From Belliella filtrata (lineage in GTDB: Bacteria; Bacteroidota; Bacteroidia; Cytophagales; Cyclobacteriaceae), in assembly GCF_022549775.1 (NCBI RefSeq), contig NZ_JAKZGP010000035.1:1-52686 (forward strand): 52,686 bases of DNA. Reading direction: 5' to 3'. The notes under the pieces are model-generated. The model was not told the origin of the DNA. It was given only the letters and a program-made list of their open reading frames with translations, and did not search any database. Made by a program: the position numbers and the translations under genes. This document shows, one piece after another, positions 32,060 to 41,461 of the stretch; positions within the stretch are counted from its first letter, which is position 1, and the number at the start of each line of letters is the position of its first letter.

Positions 32060-35005
32060 CTACAAGGTAGCATTCCATAAAATCTCTACTGGATGTAATG
32101 CCTGCTTTCTAGTCCCGTCTTTGATTTGATGCCTACAAGAAGTACCTGGCGCAGCGATGATTGTGTCTTCAGCGGCAGACCTTACAGATGGAAATAGTAC
32201 CATCTCACCTATCTGCATACTGAGATCATAGTGCTCTGCCTCATAACCAAAAGATCCTGCCATTCCACAGCAACCTGAAGGGATGATTTCAACTTGATAG
32301 TTTTCTGGTAGTGACAAGATTTTCTGCGTCCACGAGAGGGCAGACAAAGCCTTTTGATGACAATGCCCATGTAGTTTGATGTGCTTTGCTCCCTTGATAA
32401 AAGACGAAGCGTCGATATTGCCTGCCATCACTTCTCTGCCTAAAAATTCATCAATTAAAAGCGTATGGAACTTCAATTTCTTTGCTCCTTCGACCAACTC
32501 TGGTGATACTAATCTCGGATATTCATCTCTGAAACTCAAAATGGCGGAAGGTTCAATACCTATAAGTGGCGTATTGCCATCTATGATATCTTGAAATACT
32601 TTCACATTACGATCTGCATGTGATCGAGCCTTTTCTAACAAACCCTTGGAAAGAGCGGACCTTCCACTTTCGTCATGATCTACAATTTTGACTTCATACC
32701 CTAATTTTTTCAATAACTTGATTGCTGTAATACCTATAGGTGTATCATTATAGTCAGTAAACTCATCAACAAAAAGGTAAATTGACTTAATCACTTTTGA
32801 AGGAGCAGGAAGTTTTGCATACTCCTTTTTGTACCAACTCCTTAAGCTGATTGATGAAATCTTCGGCAGTTGTCTCTTGGGAGCCACACCTAAGACACGC
32901 TTCATAAGCTTAGATGCCAAAGGATTACTCAAAGTGAAATTTGCCAAAGGTGCCACTATTGAGCCTATTTTGTTCAAGTCGTTGATATAACCAAAAACTT
33001 TTGACCTGAAAGGAACGCCATTTGATTTGTGATATTGGTATTGGAATTCCGCCTTCATGGAAGCCATATCTACGTTGGAAGGACATTCTGCGGTACAGCC
33101 TTTACAAGAAAGACAAAGATCAAGTGCCTCCTTGATTTCAGGATGATCAAAAGGGTTTGGTTTTTGATCTTTTGTCAAAAACTCCCTTAGGGTATTTGCC
33201 CTTCCTCTAGTAGCATCTCGCTCCATTCTGGTAGCTTGATAGCTTGGACACATCGTCCCACCTGATTCAGGAAGTTTTCTACAATCACCTGAACCATTAC
33301 ATTTCTCTGCCATTCTCAAAATACCACCTACTTGATCGAAATTCATCAAAGTATCTGGCTCTGGGGTATTCATGTCTGGCTCATACCTTAGCGAGGTATT
33401 CATGGGGGCGGTATCTACGATTTTACCGGGGTTAAAAATATTGTCTGGATCCCAGGTAAACTTCAACCTTCGGAAAAGCTGATAGTTCTCCTCTCCCACC
33501 ATCAGCGGAATAAACGGTGCTCTGACCCTACCATCTCCATGCTCTCCACTAAGAGAACCATTGTACTTTTTAACCAATTTGGCAACATCAAAAGATATTT
33601 GATAGAATGCCTCCTGATCCTCCTTTTTCTTTAAATCCAAAATAGGTCTCAAATGAATCTCACCTGCTCCTGCATGTGCATAGTGAACAGGTTGCTGACC
33701 ATAAGCCTCCATCATTTTATCAAACTCATCTATATAGTCTGCCAAATCCTCTATGTCTACCGCAGTATCTTCAATACAGGCTACAGCTTTAGCATCTCCA
33801 GGGATGTTTGCTAAAAGTCCAAGACCTGCACTTCTCAAAGCCCAAGCCGACTTAGTCATGGCAGGGTCTATGATTGGAAAAGCATAGCCAAGTTGATTAA
33901 CCTTCAAGTCGGCTACAAGTAAGTTAGCTTTTGCCATGGCTTCAGCCTCAGTCTTTCCTGTGAACTCAACCATCAATAGCGCCATTGGGTCTCCTTCTAC
34001 AAAGTACCTGTTTTTGCTATACTCTATACTCTCTTTGGTACAGTCTAGGATAATCTTATCCATCAGCTCCACAGCAGTAGCGGGATGCTTCATCGCTACT
34101 TGGGAAGCCTTCATGCTTTCGTGAATGGTATGAAAATGAGCTGCCACTACCACTTCGATAGGATCTGGTAGCGGATCAAGTGAAACTTTAATTTCAGTAG
34201 TAAAGGCTAGCGTACCTTCAGAGCCTGCAAGCAGCTTACAAAAATTGAATGGCTCACCTCCCTGTGTGAATACTTCTGACGCTAAAAGGTAATCTACAGC
34301 ATAGCCTGTATTTCGACGATGTATAGATTTTTTAGGAAAGTTCTCTCTTATATTTTTCTGGTTTTCGGATTGACCAAGTTCTTCCTTGACTTGTCGGTAC
34401 AACTTGCCTTCTAAGGTATCTAACCTACATTTTTGGTCAAACCCATCAGGCGTCAAAGCACCAAAAACTGCCTCGTTGCCATCACTTAAAAGCGTATTTA
34501 GAGAAATCACTTTTTCTCTTGTCGTACCATAGACAATTGATGTAGTTCCAGAAGAGTTATTACCAACCATTCCTCCTATCATTGCCCTGTTTGCAGTGGA
34601 TGTAATCGGACTGAAAAACAAACCATATGGTTTCAAAAATCTATTCAATTCATCCCTAACCACTCCAGGTTGAACCCTAACCCATCGCTCAGATTCATTA
34701 AATTCGAGTATTTGGTTAAAATGTTTGGAAACATCGACCACTATGCCGTTACCCACACACTGTCCAGCCAAGGAAGTTCCTGCAGTCCTTGGGATCAAAG
34801 AAGTCTTATGAGCATGTGCAAATGCTATCAATAATTTTAAGTCTTCAGTAGTCTTAGGAAAAGCCACTGCCAAAGGCATTTCTCTATACACAGAAGCGTC
34901 TGTGGCATAAAGGGTTTTGGTCAGTGAATCAAATTTCAACTCCCCTTGTAGCTGGGAAGAAAGTTTTTCTAGGCTTGGCAATAGGTTTGGTTGGCTTGAA
35001 CTCAT
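32060..35005 (-). CDS. FAD-linked oxidase with Fe-S and CCG domains (D-lactate dehydrogenase-like)
   Basis: 981-residue fusion of a GlcD-like flavoprotein with a GlpC/LutA-like iron-sulfur protein. The FAD-binding PCMH domain is at about 40-260 (PRTAGTSLAGQCVGNGIVVD, GGMVGNNSSGTTSIVYG). The FAD oxidase C-domain extends to about 545, with HAGAGEIHLRP and SGEHGDGRVRAPF. A ferredoxin-like segment has Cys groups CNGSGDC (about 568) and CLSCKGCTAECP (about 630). The two cysteine-rich domains include HGHCHQKAL (about 880) and PSGCCGMAGSFGYE (about 910). Such proteins oxidise D-lactate, glycolate or D-2-hydroxyglutarate and pass electrons to the quinone pool. The substrate cannot be read from the sequence. 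It stands alone; the regulator gene follows 149 bases downstream. Confidence 0.93.
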   Translation of the reverse strand: MSSSQPNLLPSLEKLSSQLQGELKFDSLTKTLYATDASVYREMPLAVAFPKTTEDLKLLIAFAHAHKTSLIPRTAGTSLAGQCVGNGIVVDVSKHFNQILEFNESERWVRVQPGVVRDELNRFLKPYGLFFSPITSTANRAMIGGMVGNNSSGTTSIVYGTTREKVISLNTLLSDGNEAVFGALTPDGFDQKCRLDTLEGKLYRQVKEELGQSENQKNIRENFPKKSIHRRNTGYAVDYLLASEVFTQGGEPFNFCKLLAGSEGTLAFTTEIKVSLDPLPDPIEVVVAAHFHTIHESMKASQVAMKHPATAVELMDKIILDCTKESIEYSKNRYFVEGDPMALLMVEFTGKTEAEAMAKANLLVADLKVNQLGYAFPIIDPAMTKSAWALRSAGLGLLANIPGDAKAVACIEDTAVDIEDLADYIDEFDKMMEAYGQQPVHYAHAGAGEIHLRPILDLKKKEDQEAFYQISFDVAKLVKKYNGSLSGEHGDGRVRAPFIPLMVGEENYQLFRRLKFTWDPDNIFNPGKIVDTAPMNTSLRYEPDMNTPEPDTLMNFDQVGGILRMAEKCNGSGDCRKLPESGGTMCPSYQATRMERDATRGRANTLREFLTKDQKPNPFDHPEIKEALDLCLSCKGCTAECPSNVDMASMKAEFQYQYHKSNGVPFRSKVFGYINDLNKIGSIVAPLANFTLSNPLASKLMKRVLGVAPKRQLPKISSISLRSWYKKEYAKLPAPSKVIKSIYLFVDEFTDYNDTPIGITAIKLLKKLGYEVKIVDHDESGRSALSKGLLEKARSHADRNVKVFQDIIDGNTPLIGIEPSAILSFRDEYPRLVSPELVEGAKKLKFHTLLIDEFLGREVMAGNIDASSFIKGAKHIKLHGHCHQKALSALSWTQKILSLPENYQVEIIPSGCCGMAGSFGYEAEHYDLSMQIGEMVLFPSVRSAAEDTIIAAPGTSCRHQIKDGTRKQALHPVEILWNATL

Positions 35006-35030
35006 GGCCCAAAAATAAGCATTTGAAGCA

Positions 35031-35834
35031 ATGCTTTCTTATCTTTCGGAAAAATTCATCCGTATGTTCTTCATTTTGTCGCAACTTCTTTCATTTCTAG
35101 TTATGCCACTGAGTATTTGTTTGGCATTTATATTAATCGGCTATATCAGAGTTAGGAAAAATAAAGGAAGAGGTTTCTTGCTTACTGGCATAGTCCTTTT
35201 ACTTTTTTTCAGCAATCAGTTTATCAGCAATTGGGCAATGAATCAGTGGGAGCCTGAAGTGAAACCATTCTCTTCCTTACCCAATTATGAGTGGGGAATT
35301 GTCTTGACTGGGGTGACTAATATCAACAAGGAAGTCAACGATAGAACATTTTTCAACAAAGGGGCTGATAGAGCTACTCACGCCATACAGCTTTACAAAT
35401 TGGGGAAAATCGAAAAAATTCTTATCACAGGGGGCATGGGATTGAACCCACAAAGTCCATCTGCAGAAGCTATACTTCTTAAAAATGTAATGGTAATCGC
35501 AGGAGTACCTGAAGAGGCTATTGCATTGGAAGGTAAAGCCCTAAACACGAGGCAAAATGCGCTTTTTTCCAAGGAAATTCTAAACCAAATGCAAATACCA
35601 ACTGATCAAAAACACCTACTTATCACCTCTGCTTTCCACATGAGACGATCCAAAGGATGTTTTGACAAGGTAGAAATAAATACAGACACATTTCCAGTGG
35701 ATTACTATGGTCATTCGAGCAAGTATGATTTACCTACCCTTTTATATCCTGATCCTTATGCTATTTTCAAATGGCAAAAACTCTTCAATGAATGGGTGGG
35801 ATTGACCGTGTACAAAATTGTAGGGTATGTCTAA
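35031..35834 (+). CDS. YdcF/ElyC-like DUF218 membrane protein
   Basis: 267 residues. Two N-terminal hydrophobic segments (about 12-35 and 45-65), then a DUF218 domain outside the membrane: GIVLTGVTN, IEKILITGGMG, EGKALNTRQNALFSKEIL, LLITSAFHMRRSKGCFDK. ElyC/SanA relatives affect envelope integrity and polysaccharide-lipid carrier metabolism, but the biochemical role is not settled. A start at 35064 (MFFILSQLLSF) would also fit the family's usual N-terminus. It is divergent from the FAD oxidase gene and ends one base from the convergent lipoprotein gene, with no terminator hairpin visible between. Confidence 0.88.
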   Translation: MLSYLSEKFIRMFFILSQLLSFLVMPLSICLAFILIGYIRVRKNKGRGFLLTGIVLLLFFSNQFISNWAMNQWEPEVKPFSSLPNYEWGIVLTGVTNINKEVNDRTFFNKGADRATHAIQLYKLGKIEKILITGGMGLNPQSPSAEAILLKNVMVIAGVPEEAIALEGKALNTRQNALFSKEILNQMQIPTDQKHLLITSAFHMRRSKGCFDKVEINTDTFPVDYYGHSSKYDLPTLLYPDPYAIFKWQKLFNEWVGLTVYKIVGYV

Positions 35835-35835
35835 A

Positions 35836-36960
35836 TCACTGCTTTTTCAACAACCTGAATTGTAACTTCTCTTCATCCAGTGCGGGGTTATCTGGATGAT
35901 CTACAGAAAACCAAATGCCTTCTTGGCTGTCAAAAACATAATTACCGTTGGCTTCATTTTCTGGAAGTGTCAGCTCTCCAGTTTTAGCAAATTGCTCATC
36001 AAGAAAAACAAATGCCCAGCGAGAAGGAACGTATTGCCTCATTGCATCACCACCTTCTAGCTCATCTTCAAACTTTGCAACTCTTACGTATGTATTTTGC
36101 TGAGGGAGAAAATGAATACTTTGATAACTATCCGTATAATTGATCAACCTCATGATCTCATCCATATCTTCAAAAATATCCCTATCTGAAACGGGAGGGT
36201 CAGGTGAAAACTTTGAAAAAGAAGCATCAAACTTACTAAGCCCCTTACCTTTGTAAACATAGATGTCTTTGTAATTGTGATTGATAATGATCTCATTGTT
36301 TTTGCCTTTATTAATGAAAGGCATGATAAACTTATTAAGATTAGTTCCTAAGTAAGTTTTGTCATAGAAGCTCAACTTTTCAATCCCGTGATTTTCAAGA
36401 TCATAAGACACAAGGTTCGGAATTGCAGAAAGTTCATCAATTGAAAGTGAATTGTACCGAAACACCATCGGGAATGCAGCTGTATAATATTTCCCATCAA
36501 TTATCTGAAAGTTGTAAGATATAAAGTCAAAATTTTCCTCAACAAAACTAGATGAATCAAATGTTATGTCTTCAATTATTTTTCCTTCACGGTTGACTTT
36601 GTATATGTGGCTATTTGAAGAAGATAGCCATATATTATCCTCATCATCAATCAAATAATCAGAAACTTGGCCTGATATCCCATTGGGCCCTTCCTTGTCA
36701 ATATGGATTAAAAAGGACATTTGATGTGACGCTTTATCAAATGCTGCTAATGAAGAAAGGCTATAATTATAAAAATACACGTGGTTCCCTTGGTTTTTCA
36801 TCCCTAAGTTGAAATGCCCCCACCCTTCAGGTAAATCGAATGAAATCACCTTTTCTGTCAATTCATATGGTTCATCTCTAACATTTCCCTCATCAGATTT
36901 TGGATTGCAACAAGCAAATGCAAGAAAAGTAAAGCGTAATAAATAATTGGATCGCACCAT
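35836..36960 (-). CDS. DUF4221-like lipoprotein, probable beta-propeller
   Basis: 374 residues. A short N-terminal hydrophobic segment ends in FACCNPKS, a probable lipobox. The mature chain is strand-rich with propeller-like turns (GNHVYFYNYSLSSLAAFD, DEDNIWLSSSNSHIYKVNREG, DNEIIINHNYKDIYVYKGKG-like wording around 225). That resembles the DUF4221 group, which is common in Cyclobacteriaceae and related to six-bladed propellers. Function is unknown; binding of a ligand or protein at the cell surface is possible. The 3' end converges on the YdcF-like gene with a single base between stop codons. Confidence 0.75.
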   Translation of the reverse strand: MVRSNYLLRFTFLAFACCNPKSDEGNVRDEPYELTEKVISFDLPEGWGHFNLGMKNQGNHVYFYNYSLSSLAAFDKASHQMSFLIHIDKEGPNGISGQVSDYLIDDEDNIWLSSSNSHIYKVNREGKIIEDITFDSSSFVEENFDFISYNFQIIDGKYYTAAFPMVFRYNSLSIDELSAIPNLVSYDLENHGIEKLSFYDKTYLGTNLNKFIMPFINKGKNNEIIINHNYKDIYVYKGKGLSKFDASFSKFSPDPPVSDRDIFEDMDEIMRLINYTDSYQSIHFLPQQNTYVRVAKFEDELEGGDAMRQYVPSRWAFVFLDEQFAKTGELTLPENEANGNYVFDSQEGIWFSVDHPDNPALDEEKLQFRLLKKQ

Positions 36961-37025
36961 ATATTTAGAGATTTTAGATTTTGAAAAGAACCCCTAATAT
37001 ACCAATACTTTTAGTTATTGAAAAT

Positions 37026-37619
37026 TTATCCTAGCTTGATTTCTTCTTTAGATTCGCCATCTTCGATTTCTGCCACTAATTCATCATACCAATCAGCACC
37101 AAATTTTCTAATCAACGCATCTTTCAAAAATTTATAAACAGGGACTCCAAGCTGTGTTCCTAGTACACAAGCAGCACTGCATATATCCCATCGATCATAA
37201 TTCAAAGCTTCAAAACCATCATATTTCTTTACCCTAATCGGATATAAATGGCAAGAAATAGGTTTTTTGTAAGCAATCTTTCCATCTAGATAGGCTTGCT
37301 CTATCCCACACTTGAGTACACCCTTTTCATCATAAAGTGCATAGGCACATTCCCTATTATCGCCAATCGTAGGCGTTCCTTTATCACCATCTTTATCGAT
37401 TACCCAAGTACCCTGCCTGTCTATTGCATCCCTACCTTCCTGTGTGATATATTCTTTCACAATTGGATAAATCTCTTCTATGATTTGCGTCTCTTCGTCT
37501 TCCAAAGGCGCTCCAGCATCACCCTCTACACAACATGCACCTTTGCACTTTTCCAAGTCACAAACAAAAAACTGATCTTTTATATCATCACTGATCACAG
37601 CATTACCTACTAGTATCAT
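37026..37619 (-). CDS. DUF3109 family protein, cysteine-rich
   Basis: 197 residues, cytoplasmic. It matches DUF3109, a group related to the YkgJ/UPF0153 zinc/iron-chelating family. Conserved cysteines occur in [20 protein letters not shown] (residues 19-32), [25 protein letters not shown] and [10 protein letters not shown], a pattern suggesting bound metal, possibly an Fe-S cluster. Biochemical role unknown. It has its own promoter overlapping the end of the cupredoxin gene, so the two are transcribed at least partly independently. Confidence 0.9.
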   Translation of the reverse strand: MILVGNAVISDDIKDQFFVCDLEKCKGACCVEGDAGAPLEDEETQIIEEIYPIVKEYITQEGRDAIDRQGTWVIDKDGDKGTPTIGDNRECAYALYDEKGVLKCGIEQAYLDGKIAYKKPISCHLYPIRVKKYDGFEALNYDRWDICSAACVLGTQLGVPVYKFLKDALIRKFGADWYDELVAEIEDGESKEEIKLG

Positions 37620-37639
37620 CTTTTATCATTCTTTGCACG

Positions 37640-37670
37640 CAAAGCTACAAAAAAGGATTTATCATTCAAC
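37640..37670 (-). promoter_or_regulatory. Promoter of the DUF3109 gene
   Basis: Minus strand: TTG (37670-37668), 20 bases, TAGCTTTG (37647-37640), an exact TTG/TAnnTTTG pair. The -33 element lies inside the last codons of the cupredoxin gene. Predicted start near 37633, about 14 bases before the ATG. Confidence 0.7.
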
Positions 37671-38129
37671 CGCATTAATGTTACCAGTCATTGCAGCATG
37701 CCTTCCGCACATGTAGGGGGCGATTTGAGTTGCGAGTTCTGGTGTAAGTGTAAATAGCATCGTTGAATCAGTAGCTACAAAATTGACCGAAGGATTATCT
37801 TCAAAGCTACCAACCACATCATTTTGAGCTAAGAGCGTAGTATTTGCAATGCCCATAATTAAAAAAGGGTGCGCTCTACCAGCTTCATTTTTGATTTTAT
37901 ACCTCGACCCGATTTTCAAAGTAAGTGCTGTATTTTCGACATTCAGGTTTGCTTGTGCTCCTTCTCCCTGGATTGCAGAGAAAACATATGCTGTTGCTCC
38001 AACATTATTAATTGTAATAGTGGAATTTACAAAGTTTGGGTCTGGTATGTTATCCTGTTCTTCTGTACAAGCAAAAATAACAGACACTATAAATATTGTG
38101 GCGGCAAATAATTTGAAGTTGGTTTTCAT
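37662..38129 (-). CDS. Cupredoxin-like lipoprotein (type I copper)
   Basis: 155 residues from the ATG at 38129-38127. The 35-codon upstream extension runs into the terminator of the preceding gene and lacks a signal sequence, so it is rejected. Lipobox VIFACTEE, Cys21. The mature part is beta-rich with a type I copper signature: His87 in RAHPFLIMG and the loop PYMCGRHAAM with Cys141, His144 and Met147 (C-x2-H-x2-M). These are the four ligands expected of a plastocyanin-like site. It is probably a membrane-tethered electron carrier or copper-binding protein. It follows the TonB receptor gene but is separated from it by a strong terminator. The domain assignment is from the ligand pattern. Confidence 0.8.
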   Translation of the reverse strand: MKTNFKLFAATIFIVSVIFACTEEQDNIPDPNFVNSTITINNVGATAYVFSAIQGEGAQANLNVENTALTLKIGSRYKIKNEAGRAHPFLIMGIANTTLLAQNDVVGSFEDNPSVNFVATDSTMLFTLTPELATQIAPYMCGRHAAMTGNINAVE

Positions 38130-38204
38130 ATTTCTCTCTTTATGGCATGAGATACGATGAAATCCAAAGCTTTGGTTGTTAAAAATCATAATGGGACAAA
38201 AAAA

Positions 38205-38232
38205 GAACTGCCTCGACTTTTCGAGGCAGTTC
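38205..38232 (-). terminator. Rho-independent terminator of the TonB receptor gene
   Basis: Perfect 12-base stem GAACTGCCTCGA (38205-38216) / TCGAGGCAGTTC (38221-38232), loop CTTT. On the minus strand TTTTTTTTGTCCC follows. It lies about 105 bases past the receptor stop and 76 bases before the cupredoxin start. Confidence 0.92.
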
Positions 38233-38336
38233 AACCCAGCACTATGAAGAAAAGCTTTTTAAAGCCTTACTATGATTACTAAACAGCACTTGATTAATAT
38301 TGTTTAAGAAGTTCTAAAAAAAATATTATTTTTTTT

Positions 38337-40760
38337 CTAGAACCTAAATTCATATCCTGCTGTGATAAATCTAGGCAAACCTACTTGAATACCTTGGGGT
38401 CTCCTTGAAGCAATATATCTTCTATCCGTCAGGTTCTTTACGGTAATATTAAACCTTGAATTCCACCTTTTGACATCATAACCTATCATGGCGTCCAACA
38501 AGGTATAACTATCAATTCTACCGTTTCTACCATCCAAAGTTGGCTCAACCCTATTCAACTCATCGCCAAACTGATCGCCTACATAATTTAGCGTAAGTCT
38601 TCCGATAAAACCACCATTAGTTTCCACAGTCAAAGCGGAATTTACAAACCAATTAGGTGCATAAGGTGTCCTGTTTCCATTGATATTGACATCATTGATA
38701 AACCTATCTGCCGCATAAGTTGACATGGCGTAGGTAGCATTGATATCGTAATTCAACTTGGTTCTACTCAATCCAAATAAATTCCCAAGTTCAAAAATCA
38801 CAGCTGATTCAACACCTCTGTGTTTGGTAGCGCCTGCATTCACTACTCCAAAACCCAATCCTCCAGCAGATTCTGCAACTGGAATGATTTGATTGCTAAA
38901 ATCCATCCAGAACCCTGTCATTTCGACAAATAACCAATTTCCAATCTCGGAACGAAGACCTAATTCATAATTCACACTTTCTTCAGCATCCAAGTCTAAC
39001 ACATCGCCCATTGCAGTAATCGCATCTTTTGTCCTAGGAGGAGCATATCCTTTGTGAACACCACCAAAAATATTAAGCTTCTGATTTGGTCTATAATTGA
39101 AGCCCATTCCTGGGATAAGCTCATGAATCACATTACCTGCCAACAAGACTGTATCTCTTATCCCTATATTTTCAAAGTTCCTTCTCCTGATATCTCTTTC
39201 ATAATTGAAGTTCTCATACCTCACACCTATATTTAGATCTACCTTTTTGCTTATGGCAAATTTGTTTTGAGCATATGCAGCAAATGCTTCTCCTGTTCTT
39301 ACCTCATCCTCTACCAAGTTACCGCTTTTCACACCTGCTTGGGTTCCATTTACCCTTTGCTCATTAGCTTGTTCATAAAGTAATCTTGTACCTACGATCA
39401 ATTCATTTTTGATATTGAAAAGTCCATGATCCACTTCCAATCTCGGCTCAATCCCACCCACTGTGAATTGACGATTTCTATTACCCGTGGAATTTCTCAT
39501 GAAAACAGCCCCACCTGGAATAGCAGTATCTCCCCATACAACACCTGTCCAGTTTCCTGGAGGTGTATTGGTCTCATTTATTTGAAAATCTTGACGATTC
39601 CAATTCCTCGTAGTAGTATAAGCATAAGCAATGGTATTCAATCGAACATTTTCATTGAACCTGTATTTATGGCTGAAGCTTATTGAATACCTAGAAACAT
39701 CAAGCTGATCATCAGGTGCCATCCTAGTGAAATCCTGTCCTCCTTGATCATACATCACCTGATTCAGTCCTATATAAGTAGAGTTTGACACCTCATTGTA
39801 TAATCCTAGCTTCAATCCTAACTCTGATTTATCATTGATATTAAAAAGGAATTTGGTATTGAAATCAGTGATATCAAAAGATGTAGGCCCAACATTGTCT
39901 GCACGTTTTTTAAGCAAATTCACTTGCATACCTGTATTTCCAAATGTATTTCCGTAATTAACCAAGCCTGAAAAGAATCCACCTTGACCTCCTTGAAGAC
40001 GCACCGAACCCTCTTGCTCTTGGGGAGGATTTGGCGAAATATAATTCACCACACCTCCTATAGTCTGTGGACCATATAGAATCTGACCAGATCCTTTCAA
40101 AATCTCAACGCCAGCCATTCTGTCAATAGCAGGGGTATAGTACATTTCAGGCTCTCCATAAGGTGATAACGCTACAGGAACACCATCTTCAAGCACCAAA
40201 ACTGACCTACTCCTATCGGGATCAAGTCCCCTAATGCCTATATTCACACGCATTCCTACACCTTCCTCATCCACCACATGTACTCCTGGTGATCTTCTAA
40301 GCACTTCATTACCACTCAATGGTGATATGGTATTGATTTCTTTCTGATCTATGAACGTTACAGACCCTGGTACTTTACTGAACACCCTGTCTTTAGATGA
40401 AATTACAGTGACTTGGGGCATTTCAACTCCTGTTTCTTCAAAAACCAACTCAAGCTCATTTACTTCTCCTCCTCGCACTTCTACTGATTTTGTAAAAGTC
40501 TTGTACCCTACAGCTGACACTTTCAATAAGTACAAACCATCTTCTAGGTCAAAAATCCTAAAGCTACCGTCAAGTTTTGAATAAGCTCCTTTTACCGTAC
40601 CAACTACGGCAACATTTGCATAAGGAATGGTCTCACCATCCATAGACTTCACTTGTCCCGAGATCACTAAAGTGTGATCTTCATTTTCATTCACAGAAAT
40701 TGCCAGTGTCGGTATGGTGATCAAAAGGAATAGATAAGTAAAAACTGTTCTGATTTTCAT
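38337..40760 (-). CDS. TonB-dependent outer-membrane receptor, FecA-like
   Basis: 807 residues. Signal peptide (about 1-22), then a CarboxypepD_reg-like domain (about 28-112: [19 protein letters not shown]). The plug domain follows at about 118-235 ([52 protein letters not shown]). The long beta-barrel ends ITAGYEFRF with a terminal Phe. The plug wording [18 protein letters not shown] is close to the ferric-citrate receptor FecA group, so an iron chelate is the likely cargo, though the ligand cannot be fixed from sequence. It has its own promoter and terminator. No ExbBD, sigma/anti-sigma or ferric reductase gene adjoins it. Confidence 0.95.
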   Translation of the reverse strand: MKIRTVFTYLFLLITIPTLAISVNENEDHTLVISGQVKSMDGETIPYANVAVVGTVKGAYSKLDGSFRIFDLEDGLYLLKVSAVGYKTFTKSVEVRGGEVNELELVFEETGVEMPQVTVISSKDRVFSKVPGSVTFIDQKEINTISPLSGNEVLRRSPGVHVVDEEGVGMRVNIGIRGLDPDRSRSVLVLEDGVPVALSPYGEPEMYYTPAIDRMAGVEILKGSGQILYGPQTIGGVVNYISPNPPQEQEGSVRLQGGQGGFFSGLVNYGNTFGNTGMQVNLLKKRADNVGPTSFDITDFNTKFLFNINDKSELGLKLGLYNEVSNSTYIGLNQVMYDQGGQDFTRMAPDDQLDVSRYSISFSHKYRFNENVRLNTIAYAYTTTRNWNRQDFQINETNTPPGNWTGVVWGDTAIPGGAVFMRNSTGNRNRQFTVGGIEPRLEVDHGLFNIKNELIVGTRLLYEQANEQRVNGTQAGVKSGNLVEDEVRTGEAFAAYAQNKFAISKKVDLNIGVRYENFNYERDIRRRNFENIGIRDTVLLAGNVIHELIPGMGFNYRPNQKLNIFGGVHKGYAPPRTKDAITAMGDVLDLDAEESVNYELGLRSEIGNWLFVEMTGFWMDFSNQIIPVAESAGGLGFGVVNAGATKHRGVESAVIFELGNLFGLSRTKLNYDINATYAMSTYAADRFINDVNINGNRTPYAPNWFVNSALTVETNGGFIGRLTLNYVGDQFGDELNRVEPTLDGRNGRIDSYTLLDAMIGYDVKRWNSRFNITVKNLTDRRYIASRRPQGIQVGLPRFITAGYEFRF

Positions 40761-40810
40761 CTGAGTTGAAGTAATTATTATTCTTATTTAGATTTAATTC
40801 AATTAGTGCG

Positions 40811-40842
40811 CAAATCTAAAACCTATTTATACTTAATCCAAA
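40811..40842 (-). promoter_or_regulatory. Promoter of the TonB receptor gene
   Basis: Minus strand: TTTG (40842-40839), 20 bases, TAGATTTG (40818-40811), an exact Bacteroidota-type promoter. Predicted start near 40804, about 44 bases ahead of the ATG. No Fur-box-like palindrome was recognised beside it. Confidence 0.75.
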
Positions 40843-41013
40843 TAAATAGCAAACGCATTAATACATTTTTCCCAAATACAGGGAATGTGCCACCCAGTAT
40901 TAATTTTCAACTTCCGGCACCATTCTTAGCCATTGTTATCGCTTCGGATAATCATATTGCGATTCTTATCATACTGTTAGGAACAATTCAGGGAAATATT
41001 TCCTTACTTTGCA

Positions 41014-41431
41014 ATGTGCAAGCTGGCTTGTCGCTGTTTCGAATATCGGAAGAGAGGAAAGTCCGGGCAACAAAGAGCGCCATACTTCCTAACGGGAAGG
41101 GATCATATTGGAAACGGTATGGTTACAGAAAGTGCCACAGAAAATATACCGTCCTGTCCTGATAGCTATCGGGATCGGGATAAGGGTGAAATGGTGGGGT
41201 AAGAGCCCACCGTGCTGATGGTGACATCAGTAGCAGGGTAAACCTTATGGGTTGAAAGACCAAATAGGCTCCGATCTAAGGGCTGCTCGTCCAAATTTCT
41301 CTTTGCGAAGAGAAATCATCGGAGTGGGTAGGTTGATGGATTCCGATTGTGAAGTCGGAACTAGATAAATGACAGGCAGTTTGATTGGGAAACCAATAGG
41401 ACTACAGAACCCGGCTTATAGGCTTGCACAT
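41014..41431 (+). ncRNA. rnpB: RNase P RNA (class A)
   Basis: All hallmark elements are present in order: GAGGAAAGTCCGGGC (from 41053), GCCACAGAAAATATACCG, AAGGGTGAAATGGTG, GGTAAGAGCCCACC, GCAGGGTAAACC, GACCAAATAGG, CTAGATAAATGACAGGC and ACAGAACCCGGCTTATAGG. The ends are set by a perfect 10-base P1 helix, ATGTGCAAGC (41014-41023) with GCTTGCACAT (41422-41431). The P12 arm (about 41152-41181) contains a palindromic core found elsewhere in the window. A near-match -7 box (TTACTTTG, 41004-41011) precedes it. The tail TTTTAATTTTAATAAG is only a weak terminator. The RNA processes tRNA 5' ends. Confidence 0.97.
41158..41179 (+). repeat. Palindromic element forming the P12 tip of RNase P RNA
   Basis: The core GATAGCTATCGGGAT (41161-41175) is identical to 49271-49285 in an intergenic repeat. 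Here CCTGAT/ATCGGG pair around an AGCT loop, and outer bases TCCTG/CGGGA continue the stem, so the element is accommodated in a variable arm of the RNA. Confidence 0.65.
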
Positions 41432-41461
41432 TTTAATTTTAATAAGACAAAAAACTACTAT

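Noticed and set aside
38130-38234. 35-codon N-terminal extension of the cupredoxin lipoprotein
   Set aside because: It translates the terminator hairpin of the TonB receptor gene and would bury the signal peptide.
40806-41202. Plus-strand frames across the start of rnpB
   Set aside because: They overlap the RNase P RNA, whose structure and conserved motifs fully explain the sequence.
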